Of a stretch of DNA of 64,000 bases, positions 17,001 through 24,967 are shown one piece after another (positions within the stretch are counted from its first letter, which is position 1; each line of letters begins with the position of its first letter). Made by a program: the position numbers and the translations under genes. The notes under the pieces were generated by a model. It was given only the letters and a program-made list of their open reading frames with translations. It was not told the DNA's origin and searched no databases. The stretch lies in the NCBI RefSeq assembly GCF_042680125.1, contig NZ_JBHTNY010000037.1; one strand, given 5' to 3'. This DNA is from Robinsoniella peoriensis. Lineage in GTDB: Bacteria; Bacillota; Clostridia; Lachnospirales; Lachnospiraceae.

Positions 17001-19609
17001 AAATCATTTCTGACATTTTCTCCATACTCAATCCAGTTCTTCATATGGTCAATAACGGTAATCTTAAGTCCCGCTATTTCCGTCTTCATATCCTGTTCTA
17101 CATCATATATGGCATTAAAGTAGTCTTTATAATTTTTCCTGGGATCATCCGGGTTCATGTCACATGGAACTCTTAAAACGATATAGCTGTCCGGATTTTT
17201 CTGATAAATATCCCGCACCAGTTCTTTATAATTATTCTTAAATTCTTCTACGGTAAATCCGGTGCCCGAAGAACCTGCCACTTCCCCTCTGGAAGACGCA
17301 TCATTTGTTCCAAGCATCACCATTACCACATCCGGTTGGAACTGATTCAGCCTTCTGTCAATCTGATCCAGTGTCGTAGATACCGTTGCATTAGAAACAC
17401 CCGTATTGATTACTACATCCTGTGCCCTGCCCTGCTCTCTTAAATATTTTTCAAACAGTTCAGGAACATTATCATAGCCATTTGTCAGGACTCCATGGGT
17501 AATACTATCCCCCATAAACAGATAAGTTACAGGACTCTGGCTGTTCATAAGATTTGTCATATCTTCAATTTGATTCACATTCCCGTCTTTATGAGCCAAA
17601 GCCTGAGCCTGTCCATTTTGAGCAGCCGTAAACTTTATGTCCTTTAACTGGCGTTTCCGGTTTCCTTCATCGGAAGTCATACGAAGTACATACTCCGTTC
17701 CCGCTTTCAGTCCGGTAATCGTGAACGGCGCAGTTACCTGTTTCTTAGAAATTACCTGACCTTCATAAGACAGCTCGTAATTCCAGTTCAGATCTGAATA
17801 TCCTTCCGGTGCATTTACCTGAAGCTGATCTGCCGTTACCTGCACAACAGGGGATGCATCTACTTTTAATAACGTAGGATTAACCGGTAAGTTAAATCCT
17901 GTATAAGCAGTTGTATGCCCAATACCAAGAGTTGTCTTAATTATATTTGCTATCTCCTGATGTCCCAGGGCAGTGAGATAATTCCCCGGATCCAGATAGG
18001 ATGCATCCAGACCTGTGATATCTGCTACCAGGGTATCTTTTACTGCTGCTTCTTCGTTAATTGCTGCCGTATAGATACTGATCAGGGCATTGTCATCCTC
18101 CGAAAGCGAGGGTGCTGGGGTAATGATAAATGGGATTCTCTGATCCTCATAAAGTCTGTCAAGCAGTGCCCTGAGATTTGTCCGGAACTCTTCTGTACCA
18201 GCTTCCCCTTTTTCATAATCACTGCGGTCTACCATGATACCAACGGCTTTCGGTGCATACTGGTCAATGAACTTCTCATAATCCGCATTTACATCCGCGA
18301 TAGTAAGTCCTGCCTGCGCCGTATTAAATACAAAACGGGAACGTTCTACGTAAGTTCCGCCCGCACGCAGATTATCTTCAAAGAATCCCACATAATTCTT
18401 AACTGGACCAATTTCATCAAACTTGGAAACTGCCGTATCCGATCCGGTCATTAACCATGTATTTGCCGTTCCAGCTGCCTGCATAACGCTGAAATCATTC
18501 AAATCAGGAGCCTGCTGCGTCATTTCCTTTAATTGATTAACGGTAAAGCTTTGATCTGTTACAGTTACAAAATCAATTTTCCCATTAAAATTCCCCAGGG
18601 AATCAAATGCAGCTGCATTATAGATTCCGCCTCCAATGCCAAAATTCACATATGGCAGCTGGTTATTATTTATATTCTTATTAAATCCGGGATTCCAGCC
18701 GCTCCACCATGCGCTTGGGTAAAAGTTGTCACTTCCATCAACAACAATATAAGCATCCTCCGCCTGTCCCGAATGGAAGCTGACAGCGATGGTATGCCAT
18801 TTATTATCCTTTAAGTTCACGGAATTTGTTAATAATCTTGCTTTCAGCCCATTGCTCTTGTCATTTCGAAAATAAGCCCGCAGCTCTCCGGCATTATTTA
18901 CTCCAAAAACCATATTATAGCCGTCATCTGCGCCGGAACTTCCTGCTCCGAAGATTACACCGCTCGTGTTGGTCTTGAATTTAAAAATTATACTTCCACC
19001 GATATCATTTGTTCTTAGATTATTCAACACCTTCAGGTAAGGAGAGTCTGCTCCGCCATATTCCTCAGATGTATAGTCAACGGCACCTGCCGCTGTACCG
19101 TCAAAAGTTCTGCCGCTCAGATTCAGATCAACTGCACGGGCATCTGCATTGCTTCCTTCAGCAAAATCTGTCTGTGCCTGTTTTCTCACATCCTCTAATA
19201 AATTTCCCGTCGTCTCTAACGGGGCTGCTAACACTTTAGCTTCTGTCTGAACTTCTGTTTCTGCTACAACTTCAGATTCTGTCTGAACATTCGATTCTGT
19301 CTGAACATTTGAATCTGCTGCCTCTTCCGTCTGAGCCTCAGATTCTGTCCCAGCTGCATAAGGTTCCGTTACAGACTCATTCTGAACTTCAGAATTTGTC
19401 TGCAGCTGTGATTCCTGCAAGGCTTCTAAATGTTCCTGAGCTTCTGTCTCTGTCTGACCTTCCGATTGAACCTGAATGTCATTCTGGTTATCAGCCCCCG
19501 CCTGAACCGGAAGGTATGCCGTCTGAAACACCATACAAAAACATAACATTATGGATAAAAATCTGGATATTCTTTTCTTCATGCCGCCCTTGTTTCCTCT
19601 CTTCATCAT
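11045..19609 (-). CDS. Giant secreted sialidase/SGNH esterase with carbohydrate-binding modules
   Basis: About 2,854 residues (numbering counts seven residues upstream). A signal peptide (about 17-45) and a Thr/Glu/Gln-rich repeat linker come first. A LamG-like domain (about 195-385) and a degenerate SGNH-like domain (about 385-600) follow. An intact SGNH hydrolase (about 695-930) has GDSITHG and GTNDAS. A LamG/CBM40-like domain (about 1155-1330) precedes a GH33 sialidase (about 1335-1720) with YRIPSL and Asp boxes SFDNGKNW, SDDDGETW, SDDYGVTW and SNDSGTTW. Then come Ig-like repeats, NPCBM (about 2110-2255), FIVAR, Big_2, two InlB-type repeats (GW...AQW) and two FN3 domains. It should remove O-acetyl groups and terminal sialic acid from mucin glycans. 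No LPXTG anchor is seen. GAGG before the ATG at 19609 decides the start. Confidence 0.88.
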   Translation of the reverse strand: MMKRGNKGGMKKRISRFLSIMLCFCMVFQTAYLPVQAGADNQNDIQVQSEGQTETEAQEHLEALQESQLQTNSEVQNESVTEPYAAGTESEAQTEEAADSNVQTESNVQTESEVVAETEVQTEAKVLAAPLETTGNLLEDVRKQAQTDFAEGSNADARAVDLNLSGRTFDGTAAGAVDYTSEEYGGADSPYLKVLNNLRTNDIGGSIIFKFKTNTSGVIFGAGSSGADDGYNMVFGVNNAGELRAYFRNDKSNGLKARLLTNSVNLKDNKWHTIAVSFHSGQAEDAYIVVDGSDNFYPSAWWSGWNPGFNKNINNNQLPYVNFGIGGGIYNAAAFDSLGNFNGKIDFVTVTDQSFTVNQLKEMTQQAPDLNDFSVMQAAGTANTWLMTGSDTAVSKFDEIGPVKNYVGFFEDNLRAGGTYVERSRFVFNTAQAGLTIADVNADYEKFIDQYAPKAVGIMVDRSDYEKGEAGTEEFRTNLRALLDRLYEDQRIPFIITPAPSLSEDDNALISIYTAAINEEAAVKDTLVADITGLDASYLDPGNYLTALGHQEIANIIKTTLGIGHTTAYTGFNLPVNPTLLKVDASPVVQVTADQLQVNAPEGYSDLNWNYELSYEGQVISKKQVTAPFTITGLKAGTEYVLRMTSDEGNRKRQLKDIKFTAAQNGQAQALAHKDGNVNQIEDMTNLMNSQSPVTYLFMGDSITHGVLTNGYDNVPELFEKYLREQGRAQDVVINTGVSNATVSTTLDQIDRRLNQFQPDVVMVMLGTNDASSRGEVAGSSGTGFTVEEFKNNYKELVRDIYQKNPDSYIVLRVPCDMNPDDPRKNYKDYFNAIYDVEQDMKTEIAGLKITVIDHMKNWIEYGENVRNDFLNTGSNGWLVDNVHPNGRGNMAMFQQILKETGLYKNDSVMSNYSYKFSDWADNSELAAEVTYDETKKEVSFDPAPLAAYENSIRDVTVSITDVNGVIVSKTSEYRADEHMKIRVPKDFIPYSAMVTGTDAMNKKQITFTASLKMEGDPECTCGISNLVFADRELVIPQDKDSIEISLEAAAEITGDCKAEGHSSKNITYVFEKAEDLQNIGTIRQNKLTVSKAGTIKVRVNALIPGTVASAEKTAVFSVKKEGQDPSVLFQKSEVKIVNGVPARPVDYTGTLDRLKGLTQGTITVRYKKAETGLMSLFSVSNNTQNATHTHVYVNDGTVGYEVRNNGTNVNTASAGVSNMTRDEWHTVTYAFSSTGTSVYFDGERVINNTNTGFVSSSQGVNTVDLGRTQRSGGGNQYPFTGSISYIEVRSDLLTEEQITDIHKVTLREEKEAELPEDAFKSEDQPLFYGGYQGSVYYRIPSLVTTKNGVVLAAIDKRQSGGGDQGNIDTAVRRSFDNGKNWTEGQTIINLPPGQQQHSLTIDAAMVEDEVNGRVFLMVDMFPESKAAMDTSLLEKGSGYKQVGDKSYCILRDYESVLNTTHNYTKTYTIREHGEVWLEGKTEADARPTDYRVPDFSTGELYKDDKPAGNIFLYTGSNAGELKVVRNMRIWSTYSDDDGETWSKPVDLTPMIKEDWMLFCGTGPGVGIQVKKGEHAGRLIVPIYVANQNWTSAQASTCIYSDDYGVTWKRTEKSPLEAEGIDLSTMNNDGIILTESQIVEMNDGTLIQFCRNNSGRLKYSVSNDSGTTWGAPIRDTNVTEVYCQLTATHYPELIDGKEAIILANPDGPKRNNGTVRIGLYNPENKSFEWKYSQLVKSGSYAYSCLSVLPNGDIGLFYEGDQPSMDFTSFNVEWIKADLTVPMKEPVIENVAMEISDNQIDFTVDFDSYMIKSGNPVLKFNLDGAEKEAAYVSGNTTKQFIFRYTGDTQITTGLTVTNVGVAAADAESEIGNALCMLPLESEFKFAPDGTPECTCKIEEIGLSPKEIIIPAKTEEYTVDLTGSIKESTCAKEGHAFRPVYTYTVADGEETGAVITGSKLKVSAAGTVRINVAVQLNDKSGNADCNITVKKAEPGETVNQAPAAKDPVPNQEVNSLKGRTFTAEDIAEDQDGDAIVITKIVSEPDSFIIAELSDGVVSLYGSNKGTSRMMVNVSDGKNVSTIVVPVSVTEEGSYDKTDYLSDHDYLDKENSSVGYWEGTGDKIKVDTNQDGGTMSLLDENGNRVSFNKGYGAHCTSTLIFNLPEGHNYKKFETYYGIDASKPAIAAVTFKITVDGTVIHTSDKALQSTSPMGFASVDISGAKTLKLEAIAKDGNIGSGHSQWSGAKLVSQEDPSQVTDKSVLEKKIAEAKAIKGDEYAQASYKKLSDAIDRAQEVLDAQETEQLEVFQQLQALKSAVKGLEKAVPADQVVVSLKTLSLEVGEGRRLYADVTTNDGKESNDQITWSSSRPEIAEVSANGKVTAAAPGKAVITATSTSGKTDSCTVTVNGCTCELRTPVFENQNVTIPYPESSRQIGLKAEAVLTGDCQMPGHADQSITYTYAITEDKEGIGSIKGDILTVSGAGTVKVSVTASVNDKTSSAAAAFYISREEAPVPKKYTAVFTGGAGAAGTAPAAIQAEAQGKITLPENTFTKDGYLFIGWSDGVKVYQANTRYTMPDRNITFMAQWQKKEEPTPATYQMSFDARGGKVSPASMTVTQGTVYGTLPVPTKSGYSFKGWFTAVSGGTQIQAGQVCSLKANTTVYAQWIRLTLKKPGKPTAVKASRNKSGSIRISWKKSSNATGYILYRYDSKTKKWSKVKTTKSTSYVNTGLKSGTDYKYKVKAYSQLGKEKKYSSYSSVLKTSTAPAKPRLTHAGKAGKGKAEIKWNKKSGTDGFVIYMKTNNGDYKKIASKSAKTLSYTKSGLKKGRSYRFRIRAYHKAGNKKIYSSYSASKRVKF

Positions 19610-19762
19610 ACATTCCTCATCTTTCTTCATTGATCAACCCTACCGAACTCAGCTGCGGTGATTTCTCAATGCTCCCTCCTCCCCTGGCAAATCTTTTTCA
19701 AGTCCCTCTCACCAATACTTACCTAATCTCCTTTTACGAATCCGGATGTGGACGATGCATAC

Positions 19763-19791
19763 ATTATATCAAAAATTATTTCTTTTTTAAA
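19763..19791 (-). promoter_or_regulatory. Sialidase promoter
   Basis: On the minus strand TTTAAA (19786-19791), a 17-base spacer and TATAAT (19763-19768), giving a leader of about 147 bases. The remaining 19631-20000 stretch is AT-rich with no gene seen. Confidence 0.55.
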
Positions 19792-19962
19792 CATGTATTC
19801 GGAAGAATATTTCTTTTTCAGTAGTTGTAAACAATTTCTTATGCATTTGTTGATAAATTTTTCTTCCATTTTGTCTATATTGTATAAGAACTACACAAAG
19901 ATTTTGAGTGTTCCCTTATTTCAGATGGATTGTTACAGACAAATAATGTATGAAAAAGTATG

Positions 19963-19976
19963 TGTAAGCGTTTTTC
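19963..19976. promoter_or_regulatory. Possible catabolite-responsive (cre) element
   Basis: TGTAAGCGTTTTTC resembles the CcpA cre consensus (TGWAARCGYTWNCW). It lies about 200 bases upstream of the predicted sialidase promoter, further than usual, so the link is tentative. Confidence 0.35.
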
Positions 19977-19984
19977 CAATAAAA

Positions 19985-20045
19985 ATAGCATAGGGAACCA
20001 ATGCAGTTTTACATGCTCCATTGATTTCCTATGCTATATTTTTAT
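19985..20045. terminator. Long imperfect hairpin, terminator-like
   Basis: ATAGCATAGG...CCTATGCTAT with further pairing to about 19 bases and a 14-base loop, followed on the plus strand by ATTTTTATTT. The response-regulator remnant starts inside its 3' end, so the hairpin may have replaced that gene's original start. Confidence 0.6.
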
Positions 20046-20640
20046 TTAAAGATGAGGAAATTGATAATTACTTTGGATTTGCAATCGTGCTGAAACGTCT
20101 GAATATTTTCTGCAATGGTTTTCAAGTTGTCGGAGAGGCGAACAACGGAAAAACCGCTCTGGAGGAGATAAGTGCACTTTGCCCGGATATAGCCATAATC
20201 GACATCAATATGCCTGGATATAATGGACTGGAACTGAGCAGCCTGCTGTTGAAACGGGGAATTGACTGCAAATACATCATTTTAACCGGTTATAATGAAT
20301 TTAAATATGCCCAACAGGCAGTCGACTGGGAGTCTCTGCTTACATCCTAAAACCCATAGACTATACACTGTTGCTGACAACCTTAAACGAACTGAAAAAG
20401 GACATTCTGTATGCTACCTCCCTACATCGTAAAATTAATGACCTGGAAACAGAAAAGAAGGAACTCCTGCTGGAACAATATTACAATGATCTGGTTAATT
20501 GTAATCTCAGCAGCCACGGTTCCATTTATTATGACAAAGCAATTCTCTCAGAAGATGCTTTTGCTCCGCAAATGCCGGCGCTCCCTCTCATTGCGTCACA
20601 TCCTTTTACAATAAGAATAACCACAGAAGTAAATTGCTGA
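20045..20640 (+). pseudogene. Broken response regulator (receiver domain)
   Basis: The first frame reads as a receiver domain: KDEE acidic pocket, GFQVVGEANNG, the phospho-acceptor segment PDIAIIDINMPGYNG, then ILTGYNEFKYAQQAVD. At about 20327 the frame breaks, and the next frame continues exactly with GVSAYILKPIDY, the expected end of such a domain (the cis-Pro Lys). One missing base explains this. The following frame runs through a coiled-coil linker (KINDLETEKKELLLEQYYNDL) and then stops where a YesN-type regulator would continue to an AraC DNA-binding domain. The N-terminus also lacks a normal start and overlaps a hairpin. It is a remnant of a YesN-like two-component regulator. Confidence 0.75.
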
Positions 20641-20679
20641 ACATTTACCAATGTGGTTCCACACTAATAAATTTTTTTA

Positions 20680-20721
20680 TGTGATTTTATCACAGAACTT
20701 CCTCTGCACTCATGATATAGT
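20680..20721 (+). promoter_or_regulatory. CRP/FNR-like site and promoter of the iron-sulfur operon
   Basis: A perfect dyad TGTGATTTTATCACA (20680-20694) followed by a -10 hexamer TATAGT (20716-20721) with no good -35. The dyad centre (20687) is about 41 bases before the expected start, the class II activator position for CRP/FNR-family proteins. Confidence 0.6.
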
Positions 20722-20750
20722 ACTATCAAACACTTGAATGGAGGAACAAT

Positions 20751-20954
20751 ATGGTTAAGAGAAAAGCACAAGTCAACCAAAATGATTGCGTAGCCTGCGG
20801 GGCATGCCAGAAGGTCTGTCCGAAATCCGCACTGTCAATCCATAGAGGCTGCTATGCTCTGGTAGACGAAAATTTATGTGTAGGATGTGGACTATGCACA
20901 AAAGTCTGCCCCACAAATGCGATCGATGTCATTAAGAAGGAGGTAACCTTATGA
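20751..20954 (+). CDS. 2[4Fe-4S] ferredoxin-type protein
   Basis: A 67-residue protein with two complete four-cysteine cluster motifs, CVACGACQKVCP and CVGCGLCTKVCP, typical of a bacterial 2[4Fe-4S] ferredoxin. It should carry electrons in the cytoplasm. GGAGG lies six bases before the ATG. Its last codons overlap the start of the next gene by 4 bases (ATGA), so the two are translationally coupled, and the partner is a membrane protein with its own cluster-binding cysteines. The pair probably forms an electron-transfer module at the membrane. A CRP/FNR-like site upstream suggests redox or oxygen control. Confidence 0.92.
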   Translation: MVKRKAQVNQNDCVACGACQKVCPKSALSIHRGCYALVDENLCVGCGLCTKVCPTNAIDVIKKEVTL

Positions 20955-21532
20955 AGCAAAAACGCTGGTACGATTATCTTTGGCTATGGTCCATCATTTT
21001 CTTTATCCTGGGTTTTTTCAATATTCTTTTTGCCTGGCTTGGTATGATTGAATTTGTATTACCTCTGGCAATATCCTTATTTGCCAAAAACAAGGCCTTT
21101 TGTAATTCATTTTGCGGCAGAGGGCAGCTGTTGAACCTATTAGGCAGTAAATTCAAATTGTCCAGAAATAAACCCACCCCAAAATGGATCTATTCCAACT
21201 GGTTTCGTTACGGTTTCCTAATCTTTTTTTTGGTGATGTTCATACAGATGGTATTTTCAACCTATCTGGTATTTTCAGGGGCAACCAGCCTGAATACGGT
21301 TATTAAATTGCTATGGACCATCAAAGTACCCTGGCATTGGGCCTACACCGCTAATCTTGCATCTCCCTGGATCGCCCATTTTGCATTTGGCTTCTATAGC
21401 ATTATGTTGACATCAACTATCCTCGGCATTGTCGTAATGCTTTTATACCGCCCCCGTACCTGGTGCTCATTTTGCCCCATGGGAACAATGACCCAGATGA
21501 TATGTAAAGCGCATAACCATAAGGAACAGTAA
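20951..21532 (+). CDS. NapH/NosR-like membrane 4Fe-4S protein
   Basis: A 193-residue membrane protein with about four or five helices. It carries CNSFCGRGQLL after the second helix and CSFCPMGTM near the C-terminus, the polyferredoxin-type cysteine motifs of the NapH/NosR/CcoG membrane group (CxxxC and CxxCP). Members pass electrons between quinone or a ferredoxin and a partner enzyme. It is shorter than NapH and lacks a C-terminal double ferredoxin domain; the separate ferredoxin encoded just upstream may supply that part. No reductase gene is nearby, so the electron acceptor is unknown. It ends at a strong terminator. Confidence 0.8.
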   Translation: MKQKRWYDYLWLWSIIFFILGFFNILFAWLGMIEFVLPLAISLFAKNKAFCNSFCGRGQLLNLLGSKFKLSRNKPTPKWIYSNWFRYGFLIFFLVMFIQMVFSTYLVFSGATSLNTVIKLLWTIKVPWHWAYTANLASPWIAHFAFGFYSIMLTSTILGIVVMLLYRPRTWCSFCPMGTMTQMICKAHNHKEQ

Positions 21533-21549
21533 AGAAGCGCCTTATTTAT

Positions 21550-21582
21550 AAAAGCCTCAGTGTGGCTCGCACTGAGGCTTTT
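21550..21582 (+). terminator. Intrinsic terminator of the iron-sulfur operon
   Basis: A perfect 13-base stem AAAAGCCTCAGTG/CACTGAGGCTTTT with a 7-base loop, 17 bases after the stop. The A and T flanks make it able to work in both directions, and it separates the operon from CRISPR array 1. Confidence 0.85.
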
Positions 21583-21672
21583 GGCTTGTCTTGTACCTTT
21601 ACATATTTGATTTAATATATCTTATATGGATATTAATGTTAGCGGCTAGACTTCTAATCACTTCGGTTGTTA

Positions 21673-22933
21673 GTTTTAATGCGTTCTATATTACTATTAA
21701 TCAATTCAGAATCAGAATACGTATATCTCACCATAATGTTTCAATACATCCTATATTACTATTAATCATGAAAATTGAAAAGTCTGAGCTGTCAAAGAAA
21801 ATGTTTCAATACATCCTATATTACTATTAATCAGAAATATATGGAATATGGCGGATATAACGTTAAGTTTCAATACATCCTATATTACTATTAATCACGT
21901 TTCGATGACTCGGGCAAAGAACAGGATTTAGTTTCAATACATCCTATATTACTATTAATCACCTCTTCAATTGTTTTATTTAAACAAAATATTCGTTTCA
22001 ATACATCCTATATTACTATTAATCATCTGTCCCGAAATAACTTCCTGCCGTACCTGGTGTTTCAATACATCCTATATTACTATTAATCCTGGCAATGTTA
22101 AACATGATCCGGGTAAATGGTCATAGTTTCAATACATCCTATATTACTATTAATCAGATTATTTGGAATGGATTTTAATTAACCAAATTGTTTCAATACA
22201 TCCTATATTACTATTAATCATAAAGAAAAACGATTTAGATCAGTATAACGACCGTTTCAATACATCCTATATTACTATTAATCTTAATAACAATAGCAAA
22301 ATATCTAAAAGTATCCGCGTTTCAATACATCCTATATTACTATTAATCGAAGTTAACAGTGTAGAATAAAAGGGATATTTCAGTTTCAATACATCCTATA
22401 TTACTATTAATCTATACAACGCTATTCGTTGTTTGTCAACCTTTATTTGTTTCAATACATCCTATATTACTATTAATCACAAAGAAACTTTTTAACAGTC
22501 AGTATGTTAATTAGTTTCAATACATCCTATATTACTATTAATCGCTAGGTGATCTTCTGGATAAGATCATAAATGGCGGGTTTCAATACATCCTATATTA
22601 CTATTAATCGGTGTTTCCTACTTTGATTTCTTCTTCGTTTCCGTTTCAATACATCCTATATTACTATTAATCTTTGATGATACTTTTGTACAATCTTTGG
22701 ATGTTACGTTTCAATACATCCTATATTACTATTAATCGAAAATCCATATGAGAAATCAGAGGTTGAAAATATGTTTCAATACATCCTATATTACTATTAA
22801 TCAACGTTCACACAAGTTGCGCCAATTACGAAACTTGTTTCAATACATCCTATATTACTATTAATCCAGAACTGAATTGGAATAAAACCATAAAATATTT
22901 GACGTTTCAATACATCCTATATTACTATTAATC
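21673..22933 (-). CRISPR. CRISPR array 1, 20 repeats and 19 spacers
   Basis: Thirty-base repeats, GTTTCAATACATCC then TATATTACTATTAATC on the plus strand, with spacers of about 33-37 bases. The repeat at 21673-21702 has four changes and marks the distal end. The leader lies on the right, so the array is transcribed on the minus strand, where each repeat ends ATTGAAAC, the usual 8-base 5' handle of type I-B crRNA. The spacers all differ from one another. Their targets cannot be judged without a search. Confidence 0.98.
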
Positions 22934-23109
22934 CAACGCATTTCCGCCATTCTTCCCCTTAACTATACCCCACATCCCCCATAAAATCAACCCTTTCCAC
23001 ATATTTTCCCAGGCGCCAATGATTTTCATCCATTATCCTTCACATCTCTGTTTTTTCCTATATCTACAGTCTTTTTCAGACTTTCCTTATACAGGCACCT
23101 GGTAAATTA
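22934..23109 (-). promoter_or_regulatory. Leader and promoter of CRISPR array 1
   Basis: On the minus strand TTGATT (22985-22990), a 17-base spacer and TATAGT (22962-22967) place the start about 20 bases before the first repeat. The last bases before the repeat (GAAATGCGTTG) are shared with array 2. Confidence 0.75.
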
Positions 23110-23400
23110 TTATAAGATTAAATCCTCTCCCGTCGCAACATCACGCTTTCCCAGAATCTCCTCTCCAAACACATTATCATTCATTAATTTAATAATACAT
23201 ACAAAATCTTCTTCTTTGTCAATGACCTTATTTATATCTGTTCTGAGTTCAATCAACTTAGAAGGTGTAATTTCTCCACGAAATACGGAATACTGAAAAT
23301 GTGATAAATATTTTTTGCAAACTTTAAATACCTTCTGAACCCGTTTTTCATTGACGTCATAAAATACAAAAGCATAATTATAAGATGGCTGTTTTTTCAT
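23110..23400 (-). CDS. cas2: CRISPR-associated endoribonuclease Cas2
   Basis: A 96-residue protein of normal Cas2 size with a ferredoxin-like fold: YNYAFVFYDVNEKRVQKVFK supplies the first strand with its Asp, followed by LSHFQYSVFRGEITPSKL and FVCIIKLMND. Cas2 dimers bridge two Cas1 dimers in the spacer-integration complex. Its ATG overlaps the cas1 stop (TAATG), so the two are translationally coupled. It is the last gene of the cas series and sits right beside the leader of array 1, which is the usual position for the adaptation genes. Confidence 0.95.
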   Translation of the reverse strand: MKKQPSYNYAFVFYDVNEKRVQKVFKVCKKYLSHFQYSVFRGEITPSKLIELRTDINKVIDKEEDFVCIIKLMNDNVFGEEILGKRDVATGEDLIL

Positions 23401-24398
23401 TAAATTCCCTCCTTAAGCGAGAATGGAATAAACTCTTTATCTTCCAGCACAAATTTGATTAATTTATAGCAATCTAATTTAATTGCAGTTCGGTAGCTCA
23501 CTTTTCTTTTTAATCTTGGATGGACAAAAACGGATTCCATACGCTGTTCAAAGGCTTCCACAAAAACTTTACGTCCCTCCTCATTCAGAAGACAGTAATT
23601 TACTTTTTTGTCAAAATGTTTTTCTACCTGTAAACGACGGTAATTTACTAAATCAAATATGGTTTTATACACGATGACTGGTTTAAAAACCTCGCTCATA
23701 TCAAGACTTAATGAAAATCGCCCTTCTGATGGTTCATGCAGATAACTAATCCTCTGGTCCAGATGTGTCCGATAAATTGCTGAAATCGTTTTTGTATATA
23801 GCAGTGTATTACCAAATGAAATTAATGCATTGATGGGATTATCCGGCGGACGCTTTACTCTTTTATTCATAATAAAGTCTTCCGGCAGAAAATATTTAAA
23901 TGTTCCATAAAATTTAATCCATGCTTCTCCTTCGTATGACATTAACTCTGCAGGAGTTTTTGCTCTTTGAACCCGACTGGGAAATTCTTTTTTTAACCAG
24001 TCTATCGTTTCTTTTACCTCTTTCTTTTCATGCTTATAATAATGGTACAGCACTTCTCCCATATTAACCCCAATACCATTCACAATAGCTTTTGCAATTT
24101 TCATTCTGGTATTATGGTATGCCTCAACCTGTCTTACAAGCAGTCGGCCGCTATTATAATGATTTCTCGGATAAAATGTCCCACTGTATCCTTCATAGTA
24201 GTTAAAGAAATGGACGATTACCTGATTTTGACTGAAAAAATCCAGCAATTTCGTGTTGAATGATACCTCATTTAAGCAATAAATTTCTTTTGTATTTTCA
24301 ATTGGAATATAAATATTTTTTCCATCTTTCCGAAAGCACAGGGAATTATCTTTTCTTGTCAATTCACCCATAGACATTAAATATTTTGTAGATCCCAT
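23400..24398 (-). CDS. cas1: CRISPR-associated integrase Cas1 (type I-B)
   Basis: About 332 residues. The N-terminal beta domain carries MSMGELTRKDNSLCFRKDGK and the C-terminal helical domain holds the catalytic residues: the Glu in SYEGEAWIKFYG, and the His and Asp in SYLHEPSEGRFSLSLDMSEVF. Cas1 cuts and joins pre-spacers into the leader end of the array. The ATG at 24398 is preferred over the one ten codons upstream because GGAGG lies immediately before it. It follows cas4 by about 60 bases. With cas4 and cas2 it makes up the adaptation module of this locus. Confidence 0.95.
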   Translation of the reverse strand: MGSTKYLMSMGELTRKDNSLCFRKDGKNIYIPIENTKEIYCLNEVSFNTKLLDFFSQNQVIVHFFNYYEGYSGTFYPRNHYNSGRLLVRQVEAYHNTRMKIAKAIVNGIGVNMGEVLYHYYKHEKKEVKETIDWLKKEFPSRVQRAKTPAELMSYEGEAWIKFYGTFKYFLPEDFIMNKRVKRPPDNPINALISFGNTLLYTKTISAIYRTHLDQRISYLHEPSEGRFSLSLDMSEVFKPVIVYKTIFDLVNYRRLQVEKHFDKKVNYCLLNEEGRKVFVEAFEQRMESVFVHPRLKRKVSYRTAIKLDCYKLIKFVLEDKEFIPFSLKEGI

Positions 24399-24457
24399 GT
24401 TTTCCTCCTTCGCCTGACAATTTTTCAAAGCATAATACTGAACCAGTTTTATTCATC

Positions 24458-24949
24458 TTAGATATAGCAATATTCATAATAAGCACATTTTTTGCACTGG
24501 GTCTTTCCTATCCCCTCCGGAACCTGATTACTACTCAGCATTGCTACTATTTCTTTTATATATTCTTCTAATTTCCGCTCCTCTTCCTCCCCAAGTTCAA
24601 CGATTACAATCTTTTTGCTGCTTTGCTTTTTTTCCACAAATTCTAACTTCCCTTTTCGTACTATCCCTTTCTCTTTTAAGACCTTAAGGTAGTACAGCAG
24701 CTGCCACCGGCTGGCTTCCAAATCAGCATCCGATTTTTTTACTTCTGTAAGATATTCCGCCGTTAATTTATCTAATCTGATATTTTCTATTGCTATTTCT
24801 GTATCCTTTCCTTGTGCTTTTTCTTCATGAATTGCTTTTCCAATCTTTACAATCTCGCTGTTATCTTCCAGATTTAAACGGCTGCCATGGAGATAACACT
24901 GACGTTTACAGTGAAAATAATAATTAATTAAAGTTCCATTTACCTGCAT
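24458..24949 (-). CDS. cas4: CRISPR-associated exonuclease Cas4
   Basis: A 163-residue RecB-family nuclease. It has an N-terminal pair Cys14 and Cys18 (YFHCKRQCYLHG) and C-terminal cysteines (TQCKKCAYYEYC) that together bind a 4Fe-4S cluster, with nuclease motifs between them (GKAIHEE; LEFVEKKQSSKKIVIVELG containing the expected acidic/Lys residues). Cas4 trims pre-spacers and selects those with a correct PAM before Cas1-Cas2 integration. It lies 18 bases after cas3 and is of normal length for the type I-B form. Confidence 0.93.
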   Translation of the reverse strand: MQVNGTLINYYFHCKRQCYLHGSRLNLEDNSEIVKIGKAIHEEKAQGKDTEIAIENIRLDKLTAEYLTEVKKSDADLEASRWQLLYYLKVLKEKGIVRKGKLEFVEKKQSSKKIVIVELGEEEERKLEEYIKEIVAMLSSNQVPEGIGKTQCKKCAYYEYCYI

Positions 24950-24967
24950 TTTACTATCCCCCCATCC

